Position numbers and translations under genes: made by a program. A stretch of 27,211 nucleotides of DNA, taken from positions 1-27,211 of the IMG/VR virus record IMGVR_UViG_3300025128_000255, one strand, 5' to 3'. The DNA comes from a virus. Positions 1 through 7,137 of the stretch are shown here, piece after piece. A model generated the notes under the pieces. The model did no database searches. It had not been told where the DNA came from and saw only the letters and a list, made by a program, of their open reading frames with translations. Each line of letters begins with the position of its first letter. The stretch's first letter is position 1.

Positions 1-296
1 CTCACGCAGGTACTTCTACTGATACTGACTTTGACTTTGGCATAACAGGTGGAGACCTCGACAACTTTGTTGATGGTTTTGACTTTGATGGTGCAAGTGT
101 AGGTGATTATGCTCCTACTCCTGCAGCTTATGCTCCAGTTATTATTGGTGGCACTTCAGATACTATTGACATTGAAATCCAAGCAATGACAGGCACAACA
201 ACTGGTGGAAAAATCAGAATGTTTGCTATTTGCATGGACATTGATGACGTTGGTACAATGGCTGCTGATGAAGTAGACAGAGATACATTAGCGTAA
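1..296 (+). CDS. C-terminal part of a virion protein, probably the major capsid protein (5' end outside window)
   Basis: The frame is open from the window edge (first full codon at base 3) to TAA at 294-296, giving 97 residues. The segment is acidic and rich in Gly, Asp and Thr, and ends in beta-strand-like sequence (GGKIRMFAICMDID). That resembles the closing strand of phage coat proteins but is not a diagnostic motif. The capsid call rests mainly on position: the next genes look like tail-tube genes, and a terminator-like hairpin follows directly, as after T7 gene 10. A decoration or other head protein is the alternative. The frame and stop are certain; the function is only moderately supported. 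Confidence 0.5.
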   Translation, partial: HAGTSTDTDFDFGITGGDLDNFVDGFDFDGASVGDYAPTPAAYAPVIIGGTSDTIDIEIQAMTGTTTGGKIRMFAICMDIDDVGTMAADEVDRDTLA

Positions 297-311
297 CTCA
301 ACTATATATAT

Positions 312-337
312 AAGGGGGCAGAGTAATTTGCCCTCTT
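312..337 (+). terminator. Hairpin with GNRA tetraloop after the probable capsid gene (terminator or processing site)
   Basis: An 11-bp stem (312-322 with 327-337, including two G-T wobbles) closes on the tetraloop GTAA, a GNRA loop. It starts 16 bases after the stop codon and is the only strong hairpin in the 62-base gap. The following bases (ACATTACATTTAG) are only moderately T-rich, so termination would be partial. A leaky terminator here would match T7 Tphi and keep capsid transcripts above tail transcripts. RNA processing or 3'-end protection is equally possible. Confidence 0.55.
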
Positions 338-358
338 ACATTACATTTAGGATAGGAC

Positions 359-1300
359 ATGGCTGAGAGTTTTCTTACACATACAAATAGAGTAATAGCA
401 CGTTTAAATGAAGTAGCATTAACTTCTGCAAATTTTTCATCTGCTAGAGGTATTCAAATACAATGTAAAAATGCAGTTAATGAAGCTATTCGTTATATAA
501 ATCAAAAAGAATTTCAATACCCTTTTAATCACGCAACCGATACAGAAGTATTAGTTGCAGGAACATTTAAATATTCAGTTCCAACTACAGCTAAAACTGT
601 AGATTATAATACATTTAGATTAGTTAAAGATAGTGACTTAGGAACTAGTGGTGGTAGATTAAGAATATTAAACTATAATGATTATCTTAATGCATACATA
701 ACCCAAGAAGATGAAATAGAAACTACAACTTTAAGCACTTCTCATACAGATTCAGTTACTACAATTACGGTTGTAAGTACAACAGGATTTGATAGTGCAG
801 GTACATTATATGTAGGCAATGAACAAATAACCTATACAGCCATAGGTGGGTCTACAACATTTACAGGAGCAACAAGAGGTGCTAATGGAACAACAGCTAC
901 TTCTCACGATAGTGCAGTGCAGGTTGCGCAGTTTGATGGAGGAAGTGTACCACAGTATGTAACAAGAACTCCTGATAATAACTATATTCTTTATCCTTTC
1001 CCCACAAAATCTTTTACAATTAAATACGACTACTTTACTTTTCCTACTGATATGTCAGCACACAGTGATACTACATCTGTACCTGATAGGTTTGCACCTA
1101 TTATAGCAGATGGTGCTACAGCATTTGTATATCAGTACAGAGGTGAAACACAACAATATCAATTAAATATGCAAAGATTTGAACAGGGTATTAAGAATAT
1201 GCAAACATTATTAGTTAATAGGTTTGAATATATTCGTTCTACATATATACCACAAGCAGGACATCATAATACGTCTAATATATCTACAAGAGTAAATTAA
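359..1300 (+). CDS. Probable tail tube/adaptor protein (T7 gp11-like position)
   Basis: This 313-residue protein starts with ATG after an AGGA-containing leader. Residues 1-120 are mixed helical/strand sequence (SARGIQIQCKNAVNEAIRYI resembles the helical start of podovirus adaptor/tail tubular A proteins). Residues 124-190 form a small beta module (STTGF...NEQITYT...TRG...T..SH) that recurs twice in the next gene. The C-terminal third is helical again. Its place between the capsid-like gene and the larger tail gene matches T7 gene 11, the dodecameric adaptor between portal and nozzle. No signal peptide or membrane segment is seen. The assignment depends on gene order and fold impression; a generic structural protein is the fallback. 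Confidence 0.5.
   Translation: MAESFLTHTNRVIARLNEVALTSANFSSARGIQIQCKNAVNEAIRYINQKEFQYPFNHATDTEVLVAGTFKYSVPTTAKTVDYNTFRLVKDSDLGTSGGRLRILNYNDYLNAYITQEDEIETTTLSTSHTDSVTTITVVSTTGFDSAGTLYVGNEQITYTAIGGSTTFTGATRGANGTTATSHDSAVQVAQFDGGSVPQYVTRTPDNNYILYPFPTKSFTIKYDYFTFPTDMSAHSDTTSVPDRFAPIIADGATAFVYQYRGETQQYQLNMQRFEQGIKNMQTLLVNRFEYIRSTYIPQAGHHNTSNISTRVN
728..928 (+). repeat. Tail beta module, copy 1 (in the gp11-like gene)
   Basis: Residues 124-190 of the 313-residue protein. The shared pattern is V-x-STTGF, a Gly-rich turn, I/V-x-x-E-x-x-x-YT, TTF-x-G-x-TR, then T-A-T/A-x-H. It matches the two modules in the next gene at the protein level. Confidence 0.7.
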
Positions 1301-1301
1301 T

Positions 1302-3290
1302 ATGGCTGCCCAAGACCAAGTACAACCATCAGCTTTTGTTTGCGAAGGTGGTTTAATTAAAAGCCGTTCTACTTTTATTATGCAACCCGGACAGGCTTTA
1401 GAGTTACAAAACTTTGAACCTGATATTGAAGGTGGCTATAAAAGAATTAACGGCTTTAGAAAATATGTAAATCATATAGTACCTCAAACATCCTCTAGTA
1501 GTGAAAAGGTTTTAATGACAGCAACCTTTGCTAATAAAATAATAGCAGCTAGAGGTGAAAAAATATTTAGTTCGGCTTCTACTGAATTAAATACTAAAAT
1601 AGTTTCAACAACTGCAATGACAGGTTCAGGAGAAATAATAGTTGACAGTACAACAGGTTTTACTGATCCGGGGGGTTCAGGAACAGCTACATTACAAATT
1701 AACTCTGAAATATTTACATACACAGGAGTAACAGCTACTACATTTTCAGGTGTAACAAGAGCTGCATCAAGCACAACAGCTGCAACACACGCTGTAGATG
1801 ATGCTGTATCAGAAAGTTGGACAGCTAAAGATACAGGTAGAACTAGTGCAGGTAAGTATAATTTTGAAAGATATAATTTTGATGGTACTGATAAATTAAT
1901 TGTAGTAGATGGAACTAATGCTCCTACTGTATTTAATACATCAATAGTGGCTTCAAATGTTACATCACCTAATGCTGCAACAGGTGATGTAACCCAATTA
2001 GGTGCTGATATAGCTTCTGGAACAGGAATGACAGGTTCAGGTACTGTAACAGTTAAATCGACTACAAATTTTAATTCTAGTGGTTCTGTATTAATTAATA
2101 GTGAAATATTTGATTATACAGGTAAAACTTCTACTACACTTACAGGGGTAACAAGAGCACAAGATGGTTCAGTTGCAGATGACCACACAATAGGTACTGT
2201 AGTAGCTGATTTATTTCCACCTACAGTAACTGGTGCAAAACACGTAGTAGCTTTTAAAGAACATATGTTTTATTCAGGTATGTCTAGTACACCACAAGAA
2301 CTAGTGTTTTCTGCACCTTTTGAAGAAACTGAGTTTTCTGTAGCTATAGGTGCTGGTAGTATACGAGTTGATGATACTATAGTTGGATTAAAAGTTTTCC
2401 GAAGTGATTTATTTATATTTTGTAAAAATAGAATATTTAAATTATCGGGAAGTTCACAAGCTGACTTTTCAATGACTCCTGTTACACGTAATATAGGATG
2501 TATAAATGGTGATACTATTCAAGAATTTGCAGGTGACTTAATATTTTTAGGACCTGATGGATTACGTACTATAGCAGGTACAGCTAGAATTGGTGACGTT
2601 GAATTAGGAACTATTAGTTCAAATGTACAATCTATATTTGAAGAAAACCTAACAGATTCTGAATTATTTGAATCTGTAGTTATACCTAATAAAACCCAGT
2701 ATAGGTTATTTTTTGCTAAAGATGGTCAGGCTGTTTCTTCATCAAAGGGTGTTACCTGTGTTATGAAAGGACAAAACTTTGAATTTTCTGAATTAAGAGG
2801 TATAAAACCATCTTGTACAGATACTTTTGTAGAAGCAGGAGATGTTTTAGTTTTACATGGTGGGTTTAATGGTTATGTTCATAGACAAGAAAAAGGTAAT
2901 AGTTTTGATGGGGAACTAATATCAGGTCGATATAGAAGTCCTGACTTAACATTTGGTGACCCCGGAATACGTAAACATATGCAAAGAGTGTTAGTAAATT
3001 ATAAACCTGAATCAGCTATTAATGCTGATTTGTTTATACGATATGATTATGAGGATAAAAACTCTGCAAGACCTGCAGCATATGCATTAGATTCGTCAGA
3101 TGTTGTAGCTATTTATGGAACATCTGCATATGGTACAGGTACTTATGGAGGTCCATCAGAACCCTTGATACGACAATCTGTAGAAGGTTCAGGATTTGCT
3201 GTAGCCTTACGAGTTAATGATAATGCAACAACAGCACCCTATTCATTAAAAGGATTTCAATTAGAATATCAATTAGGAGCAAGAAGGTAA
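1302..3290 (+). CDS. Probable tail nozzle/tubular protein B-like virion protein
   Basis: This 662-residue protein starts one base after the previous stop. Its N-terminus (GGLIKSRSTFIMQPGQALEL, then NFEPDIEGGYKRINGFRKY) looks like the opening of phage nozzle/gp12-type proteins, where a 'glycine-leader, then N-F..d..G..rR.G' pattern is common. Residues 103-170 and 240-302 are two copies of the beta module found at residues 124-190 of the preceding protein. The remaining sequence is beta-rich and could form a propeller, as expected for a nozzle. Position and length fit the T7 gp12 role of forming the distal tube to which fibres attach. Some podoviruses place a P22 gp10-type stabilisation protein here, so this is a role assignment and not a family hit. 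Confidence 0.5.
   Translation: MAAQDQVQPSAFVCEGGLIKSRSTFIMQPGQALELQNFEPDIEGGYKRINGFRKYVNHIVPQTSSSSEKVLMTATFANKIIAARGEKIFSSASTELNTKIVSTTAMTGSGEIIVDSTTGFTDPGGSGTATLQINSEIFTYTGVTATTFSGVTRAASSTTAATHAVDDAVSESWTAKDTGRTSAGKYNFERYNFDGTDKLIVVDGTNAPTVFNTSIVASNVTSPNAATGDVTQLGADIASGTGMTGSGTVTVKSTTNFNSSGSVLINSEIFDYTGKTSTTLTGVTRAQDGSVADDHTIGTVVADLFPPTVTGAKHVVAFKEHMFYSGMSSTPQELVFSAPFEETEFSVAIGAGSIRVDDTIVGLKVFRSDLFIFCKNRIFKLSGSSQADFSMTPVTRNIGCINGDTIQEFAGDLIFLGPDGLRTIAGTARIGDVELGTISSNVQSIFEENLTDSELFESVVIPNKTQYRLFFAKDGQAVSSSKGVTCVMKGQNFEFSELRGIKPSCTDTFVEAGDVLVLHGGFNGYVHRQEKGNSFDGELISGRYRSPDLTFGDPGIRKHMQRVLVNYKPESAINADLFIRYDYEDKNSARPAAYALDSSDVVAIYGTSAYGTGTYGGPSEPLIRQSVEGSGFAVALRVNDNATTAPYSLKGFQLEYQLGARR
1608..1811 (+). 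repeat. Tail beta module, copy 2
   Basis: Residues 103-170 of the 662-residue protein. Key matches to the other copies are MTGSG, DSTTGF, INSEIFTYTG, TTFSGVTR and AATH. The DNA string atgacaggttcagg is shared exactly with copy 3. Confidence 0.75.
2019..2207 (+). repeat. Tail beta module, copy 3
   Basis: Residues 240-302 of the 662-residue protein. Key matches are MTGSG, KSTTNF, INSEIFDYTG, TTLTGVTR and the His near the end. About 410 bp separate the starts of copies 2 and 3, so this is a dispersed duplication, not a tandem one. Confidence 0.75.
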
Positions 3291-6200
3291 ATGGGAGCAA
3301 CATATACAAGACAGTCATCTTTTACAGATGGTGATGTAATATCAGCTGCAGATAGCAATGATGAATTTGACCAACTATTAGCAGCCTTTCAAGCAAGTAG
3401 TGGACACACACATGATGGCACAGCCAATGAAGGTGGTCCTATTACTAAATTACTCGGAACGTCACTTACAATAGGTGATGGCAGTTCAGGTACAGATATA
3501 GCTGTAACCTTTGATGGTGAGTCTAACGATGGTGTACTTACATGGATGGAAGATGAAGACTATTTTAAGTTTTCAGATGATATATTAATTATTGACAATG
3601 AACAATTAATATTTGGTTCAGATTCAAATGTAGCAATTAGTTATGATGAAACTACAACCGATTCACTAAAGATAGCTGCAACTGAGGGTGCAGGTTTAGC
3701 TATTACATTAATGGCTGATGAAGGTGATGATGCAGGAGATGAATGGAAATTAAATATAGCTGATGGTGGTACACTAACATTAGGTAATGATATAGCAAGT
3801 GCAGGAAGTTATGTAACACATCTTACTTTAACTCCTAATTCTACAGTAGCCAGTTCTACATTAGCTGTGGCAGGTAATCTTACAGTAGGTGGTTCTTTAA
3901 CATTAGGTTCAGGTGCTGAGTTAGCTGAAGCAGAATTAGAGATGCTCGATGGTATTACCGCAGGTACAGTTGCCGCTAGTAAGGCTATGGTTGTCGATGC
4001 TAATAGAGATATAGGAACAGTTCGTAACTTAACCATAGATGGTACATTTTCAGATGGTAACTATACATTTGATACAAGTGGTAATGTTAGTGGTTTAGGT
4101 ACTGTTGCTTCAGGTGCTATTACATCTAGTGGTATAATTAAAACAGATAATGCTACAGATGCTACATCTACATTAGACGGTTCTCTACAAACAGATGGTG
4201 GGCTATCCGTAGCTAAAGATGCTATATTAGGTAATGATGTAAAATTGTTATCGGATTCTGCTGTTCTTTCATTAGGCTTGGGGAGTGATGCTACTTTTAC
4301 ACATGATGGTACAACAGGATTAACGATTGCAGCAACACCAATATCAATAGATTCAACTGGAGAGTTGCATTTAAATTCAACTACTGGTGATATTAAACTT
4401 CAAGGTGGTGGAACTGACCAAATTGCTTTTGATTTAGATGGTACAGCAGGTGAAGTTATAATGAAACCTGCCGTAGATTCTGATGATTTAGTTATTTCAC
4501 AATATGATGGAACTGAAGTAATTCGTGTTGAAGATAATGGTAGTTTAGGTTTAGTAGGGAATAAATTAAGCATTGCAAATTCTTCTAGTGATGTAGTAAT
4601 TAAACCTCTTACAGATGCTAAGGACATTATATTTCAACAATATGATGGTACAGTAGTAGCAACAGTTGAGGATGATGGAACTTTTAATGTTCCAACAGGT
4701 AAATTAGCAATAAATAGTACTGCTATTACTTCTACTGCAGCTGAATTAAATTTATTAGATACGGCAAGTGCAAATAGTGTCGTTAATAGTAAGGCAGTTA
4801 TATATGGTTCTTCTGGTGAACTTGCAGGTACTTTAAGTACAGCTGCTCAAGCAAATATTACATCTGTAGGCACGTTAACTGCTCTTACAGTTGATGAAGT
4901 AGCTGTAGATGGAAAAGTTATTACTATGACAGGTTCAAGTGGTGATACTTTTACAACAACTGTCGGCACAAATGGTGCAACAAGTTTAGTAACAGTAGAT
5001 ACTGCAGGTGCTGCGGCACACTTAGAAATTACTGCTGATGGTACAGTAGATATTAATTCGGCAGGAGTATTGACTTTAGATTCTGGAGCTGCAATAAATA
5101 TTGAACCTGCTTCAGGGTCAGCGATTCTACTTGATGGTACAATTAGTATAGATGCTGGAGTAGTTACAGGTGCAACGAGTATTACATCTACAGCTTTTGT
5201 TGGTGATATAACTGGTGATGTTACAGGTACAGCAGATGTAGCTACAGTTGCAACAACAGTAACAATTACGGATAATGAAAGTACAAATGAAGATAACGCT
5301 ATCATATTTACAGCAGGTGGTGATGTTGATGGTGGTAATATAGGTCTTGAATCAGATGGAACATTAACTTACAATCCAAGTACAGGCAAAGTAACTGCTA
5401 CAGGGTTTATTGGAGCATTAACAGGTGCTGTAACAGGTAATGTTGCAGGTAACTTGACAGGTACAGTAGCCACAGCAACACAAAATTCTATAACGACTGC
5501 TACTGGTTTAGTTTCAGTAGGAGCGTTAGACTCAGGTAGTATAACAAGTGGTTTTGGAACTATTGATACAGGCTCTTCAGCTATTACAACAACTGGTGTA
5601 GGTTCATTTGGTTCGTTAGACATATCTGGTGCTATAGATGTAGATGGAACAACTAATCTTGATGTTGTAGATATAGATGGTGCATTAACTCAAGACGGTG
5701 GTGCAGTTTTTAATGAAGATAGTGCTGATGTAGACTTCAGGGTTGAATCTAATGGACAAACACATAAGTTGTTTGTTGATGGTGGCAACGATGTTGTTTG
5801 TCTTGGTTTGGCAACTCCAGAAACTATTGGTGGACAAATGCCGGGTCTTCAAATTGAAGGAACAGATTATAAAGGTGGACAGGTAAGTATTTGGCGAAAT
5901 GCAGATGACGATGCTGGTGCATATTTACTTTTAGGTAAAAGCAGAGGTACTTCTCTTAACTCTGATACTATTGTTCAAGATGGCGATGATGTCGGAATTA
6001 TTAATTTTATAGGTGCAGATGGTGGTGATCGTGCACACCCTGTAGCTTCAATTCGTGCTGCTGTAGACGGTACTCCCGGAAGCAACGATATGCCCGGAAG
6101 AATTGAGTTTTGGACTACTGCTGATGGTGGTACAACCATGACTGAAAGAATGAGAATTAAAAATGATGGTGATGTTATTATTAATTCTTCAACTGGAATT

Positions 6201-6902
6201 GGTGGTGTAACTCCCACTAATCTGTTTACTGTTTCTGGTAGTGTTAATTCTTATGTTTCAAGATTTAACAATACTGTTGGTTCTGGAAATGTTTTTATGC
6301 ATCTTTGGCGTTTTACACAAGCACCAGACAATAACACATCAACCTTTTTGTATTGTGATGATGGTAATGGTTCTACAAATAGACTTAGAATAGATAGTGA
6401 TGGTGACGTTAAAAATCACGACAACAGTTATGGTGCTATATCGGATGAAAGAATAAAACAAGATATTACAGATGCTAATAGCCAATGGGATGATATAAAA
6501 GCTGTTAAAGTTAGAAACTTTAAAAAGAAAGACGATGTTCGTCAGTATGGTGATAAAGCATGGTCGCAGATAGGAGTTATTGCACAAGAACTAGAAACAG
6601 TATCACCTAAATTAATACGAGAAAATTCTGTATCTGTGGGAGACATAGAATCCTCTTCAGAATTTGGAACTTTAGAAGATGATTTAGAAAATCCTGTTTA
6701 TTATGTTGATGGCGATACAATACCAAGTGGTAAAAAAGTTGGTGATTTTAAAAAGTATATTAAAAAAGTCAAAGAACAAAAAACTACAGTTAAATCTGTA
6801 AATTATTCTATACTTTACATGAAAGCTGTTAAAGCACTTCAGGAAGCCATGACTAGAATTGAAACATTAGAGAGTAAAGTCAAAGCATTGGAGGATGCTT
6901 AG
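3291..6902 (+). CDS. Tail fibre/spike with C-terminal S74 intramolecular chaperone
   Basis: This 1203-residue protein has its ATG immediately after the previous stop, with AAGG just upstream. The N-terminus (FTDGDVISAADSNDEFDQLL) is the usual attachment-end pattern of marine phage fibres. The long middle is low-complexity beta-helix-like sequence with AEL..LD modules and a 46-residue tandem duplication (residues 387-478). From about residue 1051 comes a peptidase S74 domain: SDERIKQDI at Ser1051, then WSQIGVIAQELE and a YSILYMKAVKALQE helix ending in a coiled coil. S74 domains trimerise the fibre and then cut themselves off just before the conserved Ser, so the mature fibre should end near residue 1050. 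The protein recognises host receptors at the tail tip. Confidence is high for the S74 domain and fibre role; the receptor is unknown. Confidence 0.88.
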   Translation: MGATYTRQSSFTDGDVISAADSNDEFDQLLAAFQASSGHTHDGTANEGGPITKLLGTSLTIGDGSSGTDIAVTFDGESNDGVLTWMEDEDYFKFSDDILIIDNEQLIFGSDSNVAISYDETTTDSLKIAATEGAGLAITLMADEGDDAGDEWKLNIADGGTLTLGNDIASAGSYVTHLTLTPNSTVASSTLAVAGNLTVGGSLTLGSGAELAEAELEMLDGITAGTVAASKAMVVDANRDIGTVRNLTIDGTFSDGNYTFDTSGNVSGLGTVASGAITSSGIIKTDNATDATSTLDGSLQTDGGLSVAKDAILGNDVKLLSDSAVLSLGLGSDATFTHDGTTGLTIAATPISIDSTGELHLNSTTGDIKLQGGGTDQIAFDLDGTAGEVIMKPAVDSDDLVISQYDGTEVIRVEDNGSLGLVGNKLSIANSSSDVVIKPLTDAKDIIFQQYDGTVVATVEDDGTFNVPTGKLAINSTAITSTAAELNLLDTASANSVVNSKAVIYGSSGELAGTLSTAAQANITSVGTLTALTVDEVAVDGKVITMTGSSGDTFTTTVGTNGATSLVTVDTAGAAAHLEITADGTVDINSAGVLTLDSGAAINIEPASGSAILLDGTISIDAGVVTGATSITSTAFVGDITGDVTGTADVATVATTVTITDNESTNEDNAIIFTAGGDVDGGNIGLESDGTLTYNPSTGKVTATGFIGALTGAVTGNVAGNLTGTVATATQNSITTATGLVSVGALDSGSITSGFGTIDTGSSAITTTGVGSFGSLDISGAIDVDGTTNLDVVDIDGALTQDGGAVFNEDSADVDFRVESNGQTHKLFVDGGNDVVCLGLATPETIGGQMPGLQIEGTDYKGGQVSIWRNADDDAGAYLLLGKSRGTSLNSDTIVQDGDDVGIINFIGADGGDRAHPVASIRAAVDGTPGSNDMPGRIEFWTTADGGTTMTERMRIKNDGDVIINSSTGIGGVTPTNLFTVSGSVNSYVSRFNNTVGSGNVFMHLWRFTQAPDNNTSTFLYCDDGNGSTNRLRIDSDGDVKNHDNSYGAISDERIKQDITDANSQWDDIKAVKVRNFKKKDDVRQYGDKAWSQIGVIAQELETVSPKLIRENSVSVGDIESSSEFGTLEDDLENPVYYVDGDTIPSGKKVGDFKKYIKKVKEQKTTVKSVNYSILYMKAVKALQEAMTRIETLESKVKALEDA
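4449..4724 (+). repeat. 46-residue tandem duplication in the fibre shaft
   Basis: Two adjacent 138-bp units encode residues 387-432 and 433-478. Both carry the pattern V-I-M/I-KP, D-x-x-D, QYDGT-x-V, VED-x-G and K-L-x-I. The DNA copies have diverged and are recognisable mainly at the protein level. Confidence 0.75.
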
Positions 6903-7135
6903 TGGAAATTTCTCCTATACTTTTTTGGAATGGCTTACTAACCCTCGTCATAGCCCCTGCTATATGGGTGTTTCGTAGTATGTTTATGGAAGTTAAACGA
7001 CTTGACATACTTCTTAATAAGACACGAGAAGAGTATGCAAAGCGTGATGATGTAAAGGAAGATATGCATGACATCATGGATGCTATGCAAAGATTAGAAG
7101 ATAAATTAGATAAGATATTAATTGGAAGTAAATAA
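6902..7135 (+). CDS. Small membrane-anchored coiled-coil protein, holin or spanin-like candidate
   Basis: This 77-residue protein starts with GTG at 6902; the G is shared with the fibre gene's TAG stop. A strong GGAGG lies about seven bases upstream, which decides this start. Residues about 7-27 (FWNGLLTLVIAPAIWVFRSMF) form one hydrophobic segment. The remainder is charged and heptad-like (KRDDVKEDMHDIMDAMQRL), ending in a basic tail. One transmembrane helix plus a coiled coil, between fibre and internal virion genes, is where podoviruses often carry a holin or other lysis accessory gene. No endolysin is visible in the window to support this. A membrane-bound structural accessory is also possible. 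Confidence 0.6.
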   Translation: MEISPILFWNGLLTLVIAPAIWVFRSMFMEVKRLDILLNKTREEYAKRDDVKEDMHDIMDAMQRLEDKLDKILIGSK

Positions 7136-7137
7136 AT

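Noticed and set aside
4847-5305. Minus-strand open frame of 152 codons inside the tail fibre gene
   Set aside because: It is an antisense shadow of the Thr/Val/Ala-rich repeats of a clear fibre gene; its product is Val/Ala/Pro/Ser-rich with no ribosome-binding site.
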